The position numbers were made by a program, and so were the translations under genes. The notes under the pieces are model-generated. The model saw only the letters and a list, made by a program, of their open reading frames with translations. It did no database searches and had not been told where the DNA came from. 64,000 bases of DNA, taken from an uncultured Rhodopila sp. (GTDB lineage Bacteria; Pseudomonadota; Alphaproteobacteria; Acetobacterales; Acetobacteraceae). Location: the NCBI GenBank assembly GCA_903932145.1, contig CAIZFE010000034.1, forward strand, positions 62,001 through 126,000, in the 5' to 3' direction. Every line of letters begins with the position of its first letter. Within the stretch, counting starts at the first letter, position 1. Positions 24,985-34,751 of the stretch are shown here, piece by piece.

Positions 24985-26010
24985 ATGTCCGATTTCAACA
25001 ACGCCGGCTTCGCCACCGCCTCGGCCGCACTGGGAGAGGTTGTGCCCCCCGGCGAGGCTGCCGCGATCAGCATCATCACGCAACAGATCGAGGACAAGGT
25101 TCGCGCCACCGCAGTGTCCAACCCACCCGCCCGGCGGGACGCGCACGCCAAGGCGCATGGTTGTGTGCAGGCCAGATTCGAGGTCCTGGACAATCTTCCT
25201 CCTCTCCTGCGGGCCGGGGTATTCGCCAGCCCCCGCGTCTTTCCGGCCTGGGTCCGCTTCTCCAACGGATCGGGCACGCCAACACGGGATTCCGTTCCCG
25301 ACGGACGCGGTATGGCCATCAAGCTGATGGGCGTCGAGGACAGCCCTTCGACGACGCAGGACTTTCTGATGATCGATAATCCGGCATTCTTCGTACGCAA
25401 CGCCGCCGATTATGTTGAATTCCAGACCGCATCGAATGTGGTAAAGTTCTTTTTCCCCGGAATAAACCCGCTGAATTTCCGTTTCCACGAATTGCAGGTC
25501 GCACTCGCCATCGCCCTGCGGAAGGTAACCAACCCACTGAATATTCGTTACTGGACGATGACGCCGATCTCGTTCGGGGATGTGGCCTGCAAGTTTTCCG
25601 TTCGGCCGCGCCTGCCGCTCTCCACCTTTACCGCGACAGACGATCCCAATCTGCTGCGGGCCAACCTGATCGCACAACTCGCCGATGGCGATTTTGCATT
25701 CGACTTCATGGTCCAGTTCCGCACTGAACCGGACAGCATGCCGATCGAGGACCCGACGATTACGTGGGACGAAACGGCATCCCCGTTCAACACGATTGCC
25801 CGGCTGACCATCCCGAAGCAGGGGTTCAGCACACCGGAGCAAGACGCGTTCAGCGAAAACCTGTCGTTCACCCCTTGGCATTGCGTCGAGGCGCATCGGC
25901 CGCTCGGTGGGATCAACCGGGTTCGCCGCGTCGTTTACGAGGCGATCTCCAGCTTGCGCCATCGGCTCAATCTCGCACCGCGCACGGAACCAACGGGCTT
26001 CACGATCTAA
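24985..26010 (+). CDS. Catalase-family heme protein (y4iL-like)
   Basis: 341 residues from MSDFNNAG; no signal peptide. It has a reduced catalase core without the long N- and C-terminal arms of true catalases. The first conserved segment contains AHAKAHGCVQARFEV and the distal-side FPAWVRFSNGSGTPTRDSVPDGRG. DFLMIDNPAFFVRNAADYVEF follows, and the C-terminus HRPLGGINRVRRVVYEAIS resembles the heme-proximal region. Such proteins bind heme and act as peroxidases or catalases of small size (SrpA, y4iL groups). Peroxide detoxification is likely but not demonstrated. Confidence 0.8.
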   Translation: MSDFNNAGFATASAALGEVVPPGEAAAISIITQQIEDKVRATAVSNPPARRDAHAKAHGCVQARFEVLDNLPPLLRAGVFASPRVFPAWVRFSNGSGTPTRDSVPDGRGMAIKLMGVEDSPSTTQDFLMIDNPAFFVRNAADYVEFQTASNVVKFFFPGINPLNFRFHELQVALAIALRKVTNPLNIRYWTMTPISFGDVACKFSVRPRLPLSTFTATDDPNLLRANLIAQLADGDFAFDFMVQFRTEPDSMPIEDPTITWDETASPFNTIARLTIPKQGFSTPEQDAFSENLSFTPWHCVEAHRPLGGINRVRRVVYEAISSLRHRLNLAPRTEPTGFTI

Positions 26011-26021
26011 CCGGGAACCGC

Positions 26022-26075
26022 CGGCCGCCTGACCCCGCACACGCCTCGCACGGCGGTTGGGGCGTCAGGCGGCCG
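26022..26075. terminator. Inverted repeat between catalase-family gene and corC
   Basis: The 12-base arms 26022-26033 and 26064-26075 are perfectly complementary with a 30-base spacer. The right arm covers the corC stop codon. The position between convergent genes suggests a shared terminator, but the long loop and absent T run make this uncertain. Confidence 0.4.
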
Positions 26076-26952
26076 CGGCGGGAACCGTGCCGGTGTCCGG
26101 CCGGCGCGCCCGCAAGCGCCGAATGCGTCTGGCATCGGCATCCAGCACGCGAAACTCCATGCCGGACGGGTGGCTGATGACTTCCCCTCGTGTTGGCACT
26201 CGCCCGGCCAGGGTGAACACCAGGCCACCAACCGTATCAATGTCGGCGTCGCGTTCGTCCTCGCTGAGGATCGGGCCGACCTTCTGTTCGAACTCGTCGA
26301 TTGGCATGCGGGCGTTCAGGTCCATCGCGCCGTCGGGGCGTTCGGTGATCATCGGCGCCTCGACATCGTCATGCTCGTCCGCGATGTCGCCGGTAATCGT
26401 TTCGACCAGGTCCTCAATCGTGACCAGCCCGTCGATGCCGCCGTATTCGTCCACCACCAACGCCAGATGGATACGCTGCATCCGCATTTGCAGCAGCAGA
26501 TCCAGCACCGGCATCTGCGGCGCCACCATCAGCGGCTTGCGCAGGATGGAATCGATGGTGAACGCCTCCGGCCGACCGACATAGGCAAACACGTCCTTGA
26601 TGTGGATCATGCCGATCACATCGTCCAACTGTTCCTGATACACCGGCAGCCGGGAGTGGCCGTCATTACGGATCAGTTCGATCGCCTGTGCCAACGTGAC
26701 GTCCGATCGCATGGCGACGATATCGGCGCGCGGCACCATCACATCGTCCGCCGTCGTTTCCCGCAGCCGCAGCACGTTGGCGATCAGCAGCCTTTCGTGG
26801 CGATCGAGCTCAGGCGCCTCGCCCGGATTCTGCTGCGCGTCGGCGGCTTCCTGCACCAATTCCGCAATGGAATCGCGCAGAGAATGTTCCGCATGCTTTC
26901 GCCCAAGCAGGTAGCTGAGGCGGCTGAGCAGGGAGTCGCGATGCGCACTCAT
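26065..26952 (-). CDS. corC: CorC/HlyC-type CBS-domain protein
   Basis: 295 residues without membrane segments: an acidic N-terminus, a CBS pair (~65-190, with [14 protein letters not shown] and [20 protein letters not shown]), and a C-terminal CorC_HlyC domain (~205-285, [22 protein letters not shown]). This soluble form is the one linked to magnesium/cobalt efflux in enterobacteria. It is the last gene of the miaB-phoH-ybeY-corC order and overlaps ybeY by four bases. The apolipoprotein N-acyltransferase gene lnt, often next in this operon, is missing here. Confidence 0.9.
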   Translation of the reverse strand: MSAHRDSLLSRLSYLLGRKHAEHSLRDSIAELVQEAADAQQNPGEAPELDRHERLLIANVLRLRETTADDVMVPRADIVAMRSDVTLAQAIELIRNDGHSRLPVYQEQLDDVIGMIHIKDVFAYVGRPEAFTIDSILRKPLMVAPQMPVLDLLLQMRMQRIHLALVVDEYGGIDGLVTIEDLVETITGDIADEHDDVEAPMITERPDGAMDLNARMPIDEFEQKVGPILSEDERDADIDTVGGLVFTLAGRVPTRGEVISHPSGMEFRVLDADARRIRRLRARRPDTGTVPAAAA

Positions 26953-27401
26953 GAACGTTTCCAGGGGTTGGGCACGCCGATGCTGTGCAGGATGCGGGAT
27001 TCAGCCATTTCCATCCGGCGGGCGTCGCCAGGATGGTCGTGGTCCTCGCCGCCGAGATGCAGCGCGCCGTGGACCACCAGATGCGCCAGATGATGCGCCG
27101 GCCGGCGGCCTTGCGCGGCGGCCTCGGCCGCGACGACACCATACGCCAGGATGATTTCCGGCGACGGATGCTCGTAGGTCAGGACATTGGTGGGCTTGTT
27201 CTTGCCGCGATGGCGTCCATTCAGGTCACGCACGACGCGGTCGGAGGACAGCACGATCGTGCCCTCCATACCAGCCGCATGCGCGGCCCGTCGAACGATC
27301 GTCCCGACATTGGGGATCAGTCTGTGCCACGCCGGATCCGCCACAACGATCTCGATGGAAGGACCACCGGGATCGGGCGGATAGGTACTAGGAGGTTCCA
27401 T
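26949..27401 (-). CDS. ybeY: Endoribonuclease YbeY
   Basis: 150 residues. The zinc motif is [16 protein letters not shown], the UPF0054 signature with three histidines. The upstream [19 protein letters not shown] segment is also diagnostic. YbeY takes part in 16S rRNA 3'-end maturation and 70S ribosome quality control in the cytoplasm. Its stop overlaps the corC start (26949-26952). The gene normally follows phoH directly, but here a DUF29 gene intervenes. Confidence 0.94.
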   Translation of the reverse strand: MEPPSTYPPDPGGPSIEIVVADPAWHRLIPNVGTIVRRAAHAAGMEGTIVLSSDRVVRDLNGRHRGKNKPTNVLTYEHPSPEIILAYGVVAAEAAAQGRRPAHHLAHLVVHGALHLGGEDHDHPGDARRMEMAESRILHSIGVPNPWKRS

Positions 27402-27425
27402 TGGTTCTCAATTTGTCGGTCCCGG

Positions 27426-27854
27426 TCAGAAGGCCGGGTCCATGATTTCGTCATAAGTCCACGGGCAGGTCTGCGGAAAGACCGCTTCGCCGATGCGAGT
27501 TTCAGTACTGGCATCGAGCCGGGCACGCCGATAGGCCGTTTCGATTGCCCCGGGTAGTTGCGACTTCAGGCTGGGGTTGTCACCCAGGTGTTCGTCCAGT
27601 TCGTCGCGGGTATTGACGATCGAACGTTTCCAGGCGGGGCCTCGACGACTCGCCTGAAATTGCCATTTGAGCAGATGCGCCAGCAGAACCCGCAACCGGC
27701 TGACCAGTTCGCGCTTCTCACTCCTGCCCATGCTTTCGATTTCCTCGGCGATATGATCAATATCCGCCTCGGAGAGCCGCCTGGCGCGCAACAAAACCGC
27801 CTGTTCGTTGGCCCAGGCGAAGAAATCCTGATCGTAAAGCTGTCGGTTGCTCAT
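27426..27854 (-). CDS. DUF29 family protein inserted in the phoH-ybeY operon
   Basis: 142 residues from MSNRQLYDQDFFAWANEQ, the standard DUF29 opening. ADIDHIAEEIESMGRSEKRELVSRL and a helical C-terminus with RAARL-type charged helices follow. An ATG four codons upstream is a possible start. DUF29 proteins occur in many copies in cyanobacteria and some proteobacteria and have no known function. This one lies between phoH and ybeY in the same orientation, 24 bases before ybeY and 86 after phoH, so it is probably co-transcribed with the RNA-maturation genes. Confidence 0.88.
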   Translation of the reverse strand: MSNRQLYDQDFFAWANEQAVLLRARRLSEADIDHIAEEIESMGRSEKRELVSRLRVLLAHLLKWQFQASRRGPAWKRSIVNTRDELDEHLGDNPSLKSQLPGAIETAYRRARLDASTETRIGEAVFPQTCPWTYDEIMDPAF

Positions 27855-27940
27855 CTCTGACACCATTCTACTCGTTGACCTCGTGCGAGGCCAGCGTTTC
27901 GAGCGTATCGCAACCGAGCCATGCGTCCGCGATGACGCCC

Positions 27941-28984
27941 CTATTCACCGGTCGGCGGTCGTTCCCGCTCCCGCCGAACCTCGGACAGGGCGGCTTCACG
28001 TTGATCATAAGCGCCCACGATGCGTGCCACCAGCGGATGCCGCACAACATCGCGTTGCTCGAAGCGGACCACGCTGATGCCCTGGATGCCTTCGACCGTG
28101 TCCAGGGCGTCGCGCAGGCCGGAGCGGACTCCGTTCGGCAAATCGACCTGACTGAGATCGCCGGTAATCACCATGCGCGTCCCCTCGCCCATCCGCGTGA
28201 GAAACATCTTCATCTGCATCGAGGTGGTATTCTGCGCTTCGTCCAGGATCGCGTAGCAATGCGCCAGGGTGCGGCCGCGCATGAAGGCCAGCGGCGCCAC
28301 TTCGATCTCGCCATTGGTGATCCGGCGAGTGACCTGATCGGCCGGCATCATGTCATGCAGCGCATCGTACAAGGGCCGCAGATACGGGTCGATCTTGTCC
28401 TTCAGGTCGCCTGGCAGGAAGCCGAGGCGCTCACCGGCCTCGACGGCGGGACGCGACAGCACGATGCGCTCCACTTTGCCGGCCTGAAGCATGGCTACCG
28501 CCTGGGCGACCGCGAGATAGGTCTTGCCGGTGCCGGCCGGGCCGACGCCGAACACCATCTCGTGCGATGCCAGCGCTTCCATATACACTGCCTGACCCGG
28601 ACTGCGGGCCGCGACCGCGCCGCGCCGGGTGCGGATCGCAGGGGTATCGGACAATGGCAGCCGCGGATCGTTTTCCGCGTCCGCCATGCGGATCGCCGCT
28701 TCGATTTCAGGCCGCCCCACGGATTCACCCCTTTCCAACCGTCGCCACAGCCCCCGCAGCATCTCTTGCGCCAGATCGACCCGGGATGCGTCCCCGGCGA
28801 TGGCGACCCGATTGCCTCTGCACGATAGGCGAACCCCCAGGGCCTGCTCGATCCGGACCAAATGCCGATCGTGATCCCCTAAAAGAAGGGGCAACAGGTT
28901 GTTGTTATTGAACTGGAGGGTGATGGCCTTGCCGCCAGATGGGGCGGAGGCAGTCAGTGCCTGGGGGGCGGCGAGGTGGGTCAA
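27941..28984 (-). CDS. phoH: PhoH family ATPase
   Basis: 347 residues: an N-terminal KH-like RNA-binding segment (~20-100) and a PhoH ATPase/helicase domain. The Walker A is [17 protein letters not shown], and Walker B is the region [13 protein letters not shown]. The arginine-rich strand [22 protein letters not shown] is a family hallmark. PhoH proteins are linked to RNA processing and often sit between miaB and ybeY. Its start overlaps the miaB stop (28981-28984), showing tight coupling. Confidence 0.93.
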   Translation of the reverse strand: MTHLAAPQALTASAPSGGKAITLQFNNNNLLPLLLGDHDRHLVRIEQALGVRLSCRGNRVAIAGDASRVDLAQEMLRGLWRRLERGESVGRPEIEAAIRMADAENDPRLPLSDTPAIRTRRGAVAARSPGQAVYMEALASHEMVFGVGPAGTGKTYLAVAQAVAMLQAGKVERIVLSRPAVEAGERLGFLPGDLKDKIDPYLRPLYDALHDMMPADQVTRRITNGEIEVAPLAFMRGRTLAHCYAILDEAQNTTSMQMKMFLTRMGEGTRMVITGDLSQVDLPNGVRSGLRDALDTVEGIQGISVVRFEQRDVVRHPLVARIVGAYDQREAALSEVRRERERPPTGE

Positions 28985-30327
28985 GCTATTCGTCTCTCCT
29001 GGACAAGGGTTCCCGCAAGTGAGTTTGGATAATTCTCGACGATTCGCACCATTAATTCGGTGCCAATAAGGTCGGTGCTACCGGAAAGGTGAACGGCTTG
29101 CAGAAATGGCGACCGTCCGCCGATCTGACCGGGGTGGCGGCCGGGGCCGGTGATCAGCACCGGCAGGTCCAGCCCCACGCAACTATCGTTGAAGCCGACC
29201 TGCTGTTCGCGCAGCAGTCCCTGCAACGCCTGTAACCGGCGGTCTTTCTCGGATTCCGGCACCTGCGCCGGGGCGCCGGCAGCCGGAGTGCCGGGGCGTT
29301 GCGAATATTTGAAGCTGTACGCCATGGCGAAATTGACCTCGCGAATCAGCGCCATGGTCGCCTCAAAATCCGCTTCGGTTTCGCCTGGGTGGCCAACAAT
29401 AAAATCTGACGACAGCGCCATGTCGGGGCGAGCGTCACGCAGTTTTCCGATAACACGGCGGAAATCGTCGGCGGTGTGCTTGCGGTTCATCGCCGCCAGC
29501 ATGCGATCCGACCCGGACTGCACCGGCAGATGCAGGTATGGCATCACAGCCGGCAGGTCGCGATGCGCCGCAATCAGGTCGTCACTCATGTCCCTCGGGT
29601 GCGACGTGGTGTAGCGCAGCCGCAGCAGATCAGGGATGTCTGACAGTTCCCGCAGCAGACGGCCAAGGCCCCAGGTCATGCCATCGGTTCCGTCGCCATG
29701 CCAGGCGTTGACGTTCTGCCCGAGCAAGGTGATTTCGCGGGTGCCCTGGGACACGAGATGCCGGGCCTCGCGCACAATGGTGGCGGCGGAGCGGCTTTGT
29801 TCGGCGCCACGGGTGTACGGAACGACACAGAAGCTACAGAATTTATCGCAGCCTTCCTGGATGGTCAGGAACGCGGTCACGCCCTGCGGGGTTTGGCTTT
29901 CCGGCAGATGATCGAACTTATCCTCCGCCGGGAAATCCGTCTCAATCACCTGGTTCCCTGCCCGGGATGCCAGAGCAACCATTTCCGGAAGTCGATGGTA
30001 GGTTTGCGGCCCCAACACAATATCGACATAGGGCGCGCGGGCGAGGATTTCGGCCCCCTCGGCCTGCGCCACGCAGCCCGCGACGGCCAGGATCATCTTG
30101 CCGCCGGACGCTTCCTTCATGACGCGCAGCCGACCGAGTTCGGAGAACACCTTGGCGGCGGCCCGGTCGCGGATGTGACAGGTATTGAGGATCACCATGT
30201 CGGCGTCTTCCGGTGCGGACACCGGCGCATAGCCCAGCGGCGCCAGGACATCCGCCATCCGGCCGCTGTCATACACGTTCATCTGGCAACCCCAGGTGAT
30301 GACATGCAGGCGTTTGGGTTCAGTCAT
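28981..30327 (-). CDS. miaB: tRNA-2-methylthio-N6-dimethylallyladenosine synthase
   Basis: 448 residues from the chosen start [17 protein letters not shown]; the frame extends upstream to 30546 without recognisable sequence, and GGAG lies just before the chosen ATG. It has the N-terminal UPF0004 domain with cysteines in [15 protein letters not shown] and AVAGCVAQ, then the radical-SAM motif CDKFCSFC, and a C-terminal TRAM domain. MiaB uses two 4Fe-4S clusters to methylthiolate A37 of tRNAs. It heads the leftward RNA-maturation operon. Confidence 0.95.
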   Translation of the reverse strand: MTEPKRLHVITWGCQMNVYDSGRMADVLAPLGYAPVSAPEDADMVILNTCHIRDRAAAKVFSELGRLRVMKEASGGKMILAVAGCVAQAEGAEILARAPYVDIVLGPQTYHRLPEMVALASRAGNQVIETDFPAEDKFDHLPESQTPQGVTAFLTIQEGCDKFCSFCVVPYTRGAEQSRSAATIVREARHLVSQGTREITLLGQNVNAWHGDGTDGMTWGLGRLLRELSDIPDLLRLRYTTSHPRDMSDDLIAAHRDLPAVMPYLHLPVQSGSDRMLAAMNRKHTADDFRRVIGKLRDARPDMALSSDFIVGHPGETEADFEATMALIREVNFAMAYSFKYSQRPGTPAAGAPAQVPESEKDRRLQALQGLLREQQVGFNDSCVGLDLPVLITGPGRHPGQIGGRSPFLQAVHLSGSTDLIGTELMVRIVENYPNSLAGTLVQERRIA

Positions 30328-30664
30328 CGAAGAGGCTCCGCGCAACCCGGCCGAACCGTTCCGGCACAGGGAGCGGGACACATGATCGGCCACACCAGCG
30401 GGGTCAAGCGCAACAGCTAGGGTTCGCCTCCTTCGATGCCGCAGTGTGGCAACATTCGCCGGGTCCATGTCAATAACAGTGTGGAGCGTCACGCAGGATT
30501 CATCGGCGGGCGGCGCTTCGGTGCGGTTTTCGGCAGGTGAAGGCAAACAAGGAAAGATTCATCACGGAGGAAGGACGAGGACCCCGAAGGTCCACAGAGG
30601 AAAGCAGCTCGCGCGCCTGGCCACATTGGTCCCGGTTGTCGTTTCGACGCATGTTCTCGTCAGG

Positions 30665-30692
30665 TTGCCATGCTTAAACTCTACCGTATGCT
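30665..30692 (+). promoter_or_regulatory. Possible promoter of the esterase gene; 397-base miaB/esterase intergenic region
   Basis: TTGCCA at 30665-30670 and TATGCT at 30687-30692 are separated by 16 bases, a plausible sigma70-type promoter 33 bases before the esterase start, and GGGAG at 30711-30715 would be its ribosome binding site. The rest of 30328-30724 should contain the miaB promoter. No gene or repeat is evident there. Confidence 0.4.
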
Positions 30693-30724
30693 CCTCCCAA
30701 ACATGCGTCCGGGAGCAAACGATC

Positions 30725-32347
30725 ATGGCCATCGACCAAACCTTCAGCCGCCGAGCCATCCTGACGGGTGCGGCAGCGGCACTTTCGGTTGGCCTGCCGC
30801 ACATGACCCGAGCGGCTGCGGCGCCGGTGGTCGAAACGACGAACGGCAAACTGCGCGGCGCCAGTCAGGAGGGCATCCTGACCTTCAAGGGCGTTCGCTA
30901 TGGCGAAACCACGGGTGGCGCAAACCGCTTCCTGCCACCGGTCTCGGTGGTTCCTTGGGCCGGCGAGCGGGATGCCACCGCGTTCGGCGCCTCGGCTCCG
31001 CAGGTTGTCAGTCAACCCGGCGCCCTGACCTCCTGGTACTCCCGGACCCAGCCGATCAGCGAGGATTGCCTGTTCCTGAACGTGTTCACACCGGCGCTGG
31101 ATCGGGGACGCCGGCCCGTCATGGTGTGGCTGCACGGCGGCGCCTGGGCAAACTGTGCCGGCACCGCCCCGGGGTTCGACGGAACCAACCTGGCGCGCGG
31201 CGGCGATGTGGTCGTGGTGACGGTCAATCACCGGCTGAACGTGTTCGGCTATCTGGCCTTGGGCGACAGCGATCCGCGCTTCGCCGATGCGGGCAATGCC
31301 GGCGTTCTGGATCTGGTCGCGGCGCTGCGCTGGGTGCGCGACAACGCCGCGGCGTTCGGAGGCGATCCCGGCAACGTCACGATCTTCGGCCAATCCGGCG
31401 GAGCGGCCAAGGTAACCGCCCTGATGGGCCTGCCGGCGGCCAAGGGATTATTTCACAAGGCCATCGCGCAAAGCTGCTCCGGCGGCCTGCGTCTCGATGG
31501 ACCCGAGGAGGCCAGCCGGCAAACCGCGGCCCTGGCAAAAGAACTGGGCATGCCGGAGACCAGCGGTGTGGCACTGCAAGCCGTGCCAATGAATCAGTTG
31601 ATCGTCGCCATGCACGCCGTCGCCGATCCATTCCGCCCGATCCTGGACGGGCGCAATTTCCTGCGCAATCCGTTCGACCCGGCGGCGCCCTCGCTCGCCT
31701 CCGACGTGCCGTTGATGATCGGCAATGCCGCCACCGAAGCCACCCTGTTCATGGCTGCGGACATGGCCAACTTCTCCCTCGATGCACAACAGGTGCAGAC
31801 GCGTGTCGCCCGCTATCTGGGGACCGATGAGGCCCGGACCGGGCAGATCGTCGACGCCTACCGATCGGCGGGGCGAGGCAACACGCCCCCGGAGCTTCTG
31901 GCGGCGATCGCGACCGATTACATGTACCGGCGCAACACCACCCGGGTCGCGGAACTGCAATCGGCCGGAGCGAAGGCGCCGGTCTATGCCTACGTCTTCG
32001 ACTGGAAAACCCCGGTGCTCGGTGGCGTCTTGCAGTCACCGCACACATTGGAAGTGCCGTTCGCGTTCGGCACGACCGACGCAGCGGCCGGTCTGGTTGG
32101 GTCCGGTCCTCATCTTTCGAACCTGACCCGCGATACCATGGCGCGCTGGACCTCCTTCGCGCGTGAAGGGGTGCCCAAGGCGCCCGATGGTGTGGTCTGG
32201 ACACCATTCGACACCGCGCACCGAAACACCATGATGCTCAATGTTGAAAGCCATATCGCCGCCAATCCGGGCGGAGAGGCGCGGCACGCCGTGGATGATT
32301 TGGCGATGTTCGAATACAGTCATCCCGCCAGCTTTGTTCACACGTGA
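30725..32347 (+). CDS. Carboxylesterase type B (para-nitrobenzyl esterase-like), exported
   Basis: 540 residues. The N-terminus FSRRAILTGAAAALSVGL has a twin-arginine pattern followed by a hydrophobic core, so Tat export is likely. The alpha/beta-hydrolase domain shows the oxyanion segment LHGGAWANCAG, the nucleophile elbow FGQSGGAAKV, and the early EDCLFLNVFTP typical of type-B esterases. The catalytic histidine lies in the LEVPFAFG...-containing C-terminal part. The natural ester is unknown. The gene stands alone and converges on a TonB-dependent receptor, with which a substrate link is possible but unsupported. Confidence 0.9.
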   Translation: MAIDQTFSRRAILTGAAAALSVGLPHMTRAAAAPVVETTNGKLRGASQEGILTFKGVRYGETTGGANRFLPPVSVVPWAGERDATAFGASAPQVVSQPGALTSWYSRTQPISEDCLFLNVFTPALDRGRRPVMVWLHGGAWANCAGTAPGFDGTNLARGGDVVVVTVNHRLNVFGYLALGDSDPRFADAGNAGVLDLVAALRWVRDNAAAFGGDPGNVTIFGQSGGAAKVTALMGLPAAKGLFHKAIAQSCSGGLRLDGPEEASRQTAALAKELGMPETSGVALQAVPMNQLIVAMHAVADPFRPILDGRNFLRNPFDPAAPSLASDVPLMIGNAATEATLFMAADMANFSLDAQQVQTRVARYLGTDEARTGQIVDAYRSAGRGNTPPELLAAIATDYMYRRNTTRVAELQSAGAKAPVYAYVFDWKTPVLGGVLQSPHTLEVPFAFGTTDAAAGLVGSGPHLSNLTRDTMARWTSFAREGVPKAPDGVVWTPFDTAHRNTMMLNVESHIAANPGGEARHAVDDLAMFEYSHPASFVHT

Positions 32348-32460
32348 ATCGAGATTCGATTCAGCGACACCCCAGCCGTCATGGCGCCGCGGCACCCGAC
32401 CGGCCGGTATCTACCCCCCCGGAACCACCCGATGGTGGCCGCCTTGACATAGGGCGCCTC

Positions 32461-34578
32461 TCAGAACCGCTGCGTTACCCCCGCCAGGATGGTCCGCCTT
32501 ATACCGTATTGCGGCGCGCCAACACCGACGCCGGTGCCGTCACGTATCTGATACGTATTGTCGCCGATGTTGAGCACGTCCAATCGCAGCTCCGTTCGGG
32601 CCGCGACCTTTTGCACCACCGACAGGTTGACCACCCCATACGTCGGCAGCGCCATGCCGTTCGGGATGGTCGCGGTGCTCGCCCGCAGGCCGCTTTGCAC
32701 GATCGTATTGATCGTGAACCGCGTTGGACGCTCGCTGTCGCTGTTCGCCGTGTAGGCAATACCGGCCGACCCGGTCCAAAGCTGATCGTGGTCGAGATGG
32801 ATCCAGTTTCCGGCTATAAAGGCCAGCTCCGGTGCCGAGAAATTATACTGCGCCGACACGATGTCTTTCCCCATCGCCCGCGACAGCGCCAGGTTTCCAT
32901 AGATTGACCAGGGACCATGGTCGTAGCTGCCGTTCATCTCGATGCCTTCCTGCAATCCCTTGGCATAGTTGAACGCGGTCAGGATGATGGGCGCACCGAA
33001 CTGTCCCTCATCGACCAGATTGCGGGATTGCTTGAAATAGGCGTCCACGCCCATTGTCAGACCGGGAATCACCACCTGGCTGACCCCGATGTCGTAATAG
33101 TCGGATCGTTCCGCGCGCACCGGATCGTTCGTGGTCACGTCCGGTGCCGCCGTCGTGCCGGCGAACTTCGCCAGCGTGCCGGACCCGACCAGCTCGAACG
33201 GCGGCGGCGCGAAATAACGGGCATAACCGACGTGCAGCGTGGTCGTCTCGGTCGGTGTCCACACGACGTTCAGCCGAGGATCAAGTGCCGTCTCGCTGGT
33301 GTATTCGTCCACTGCGTCGAAGCGCAGGCCGGCGTTGATGGTCACCGAGGGCAGCACCCTCCATTCATCCTGCACATAGACGCCGTAACGGCCGCCCTGC
33401 CGGCTGCTGGAATCGGCGATTCCGAACGGCTGATCGGTGGTCGGCGTGCCGGCCGCGTTCACCGGCAGCACCTGGGAGACACTTTTCGATGCGGTCGTTT
33501 CAGTTTGTGCCAACGCGCCGAAGCGAAGCGTGTGATCTTCCGACACCAGCCAACTCGCGTCGGCCTGAACCCCGTAAACCTGATCGGTCCGCGTCGCCTG
33601 CTGGGCGATCCCGTTGAACAGCAGGTCACCGATCCAGTCGGGAGAAAACGCCAGATGGCTCAGCCGGGAAAAGGCGGAAACCTGCACGTCCAGCAAATCG
33701 AGGTGCTTTTGCAGCGACAGAATGCCAAACTGCGTATCCTCCTCCCGGGTTTCGTTCAGCGTCGCGCTGTTGGCGGTCGTCGCTCCGAGGACCGAAAAAC
33801 CGAGCGTCGCCTGTCCGGGGTTGTTGGGGATCTGGAATTGGCCCGAGAAGCCGCCGAGAATCAGGCTGATCCTGGTATCCGGATCGATGACGTACGAAAA
33901 ATGCGCCAGCCCATGAAACTGGTTCGTCGTGTCGTGGAGCGCCGCATAGCTGGAAGCGGGATTCTCGATGCCACGGTCATTATGCAGAAAGTCACCGGTC
34001 ACGAACCAATCCAGCGCGCCACTCTTGCCGCCATAGGAAAAGCTTGGCTGTAGCCAGTTCCATGACCCGCCGTACATCGAAACCTCGCCGCCAGGATTGG
34101 CAGTGCCGGACTTGGTCTGGATATCGACGACGCCGGCCGTCTGGAAACCGTACTGCGCCGGCAACGCTCCGGTAATCAGCGTCATGCTGTTGGCGAAGCG
34201 CGACTCGATCGCCTGACCGAACACCGACAGACCCTCGGGCAGTTCCACCCCGTCCAGACGATATTGCACATTGGCATGCTCGCCGCGCAGGTGGATCTGG
34301 CCGAAACTGTCCTGCGCGACGCCCGGGGCCTGTAGCAGCACCTGATTCAGCGGCGAGGCGCCGCCTTGCGGGATGGCTTCCAACGCCTGCGGCGAAAAGC
34401 TATAGGCGCTGGCACCAAGCTCCGGTTGGATCTGCTGCCGGGCGGCGTCCAGTTTCCTGGCGACGATATCGATATCGATCGTGAGGGGGGGCTGGCCGGC
34501 AGCATCCTGAGCCGCGGCCGAACGGGTCAACGTTGCAATCGCCAGGAGCAACAGGCGTTGCTTGAAACGCATCTTCAT
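32461..34578 (-). CDS. TonB-dependent outer membrane receptor
   Basis: 705 residues from the ATG at 34578, which follows a GGAGGG. It has a signal peptide, a plug domain (NQVLLQAPGVAQDSFGQIHLRGEHANVQYRLDG divided over two strands; GALPAQYGFQTAGVVDIQTKSG) and a 22-strand barrel ending in VTQRF with a terminal aromatic. It imports a large or scarce ligand across the outer membrane using energy from TonB, encoded divergently next door. The substrate is not readable. The shared GTTATAAC palindromes in the intergenic region suggest metal- or nutrient-linked control, with zinc (Zur) one option. Confidence 0.92.
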   Translation of the reverse strand: MKMRFKQRLLLLAIATLTRSAAAQDAAGQPPLTIDIDIVARKLDAARQQIQPELGASAYSFSPQALEAIPQGGASPLNQVLLQAPGVAQDSFGQIHLRGEHANVQYRLDGVELPEGLSVFGQAIESRFANSMTLITGALPAQYGFQTAGVVDIQTKSGTANPGGEVSMYGGSWNWLQPSFSYGGKSGALDWFVTGDFLHNDRGIENPASSYAALHDTTNQFHGLAHFSYVIDPDTRISLILGGFSGQFQIPNNPGQATLGFSVLGATTANSATLNETREEDTQFGILSLQKHLDLLDVQVSAFSRLSHLAFSPDWIGDLLFNGIAQQATRTDQVYGVQADASWLVSEDHTLRFGALAQTETTASKSVSQVLPVNAAGTPTTDQPFGIADSSSRQGGRYGVYVQDEWRVLPSVTINAGLRFDAVDEYTSETALDPRLNVVWTPTETTTLHVGYARYFAPPPFELVGSGTLAKFAGTTAAPDVTTNDPVRAERSDYYDIGVSQVVIPGLTMGVDAYFKQSRNLVDEGQFGAPIILTAFNYAKGLQEGIEMNGSYDHGPWSIYGNLALSRAMGKDIVSAQYNFSAPELAFIAGNWIHLDHDQLWTGSAGIAYTANSDSERPTRFTINTIVQSGLRASTATIPNGMALPTYGVVNLSVVQKVAARTELRLDVLNIGDNTYQIRDGTGVGVGAPQYGIRRTILAGVTQRF

Positions 34579-34617
34579 GGTCCCTCCGTGAGGCTCGCTG
34601 GCTTCGCAAGGGAATAG

Positions 34618-34631
34618 TATGTTATAACATA
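34618..34631. promoter_or_regulatory. Palindromic operator on the receptor side
   Basis: TATGTTATAACATA is a perfect 14-base palindrome 40 bases upstream of the receptor start. Its core GTTATAAC and the following RTATYRAT recur at the tonB side, pointing to one regulator for both divergent genes. The sequence has some resemblance to alphaproteobacterial Zur sites; the regulator is not identified. Confidence 0.65.
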
Positions 34632-34726
34632 TCAATCAACAAGGCAGCGTGTCGCGCAACCGATGATCCCGAGTCCCACCAGTCTGCAACGCGACGATTT
34701 GACCGGCATGCATCACGCGCAGTCGA

Positions 34727-34738
34727 ACGTTATAACGT
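34727..34738. promoter_or_regulatory. Palindromic operator on the tonB side
   Basis: ACGTTATAACGT is a perfect 12-base palindrome 13 bases before the tonB ATG, close enough to block transcription start or translation initiation. It shares the core GTTATAAC and the flank (A/G)TAT(C/T)(A/G)AT with the site at 34618. Confidence 0.65.
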
Positions 34739-34751
34739 ATTGATAAATGGT

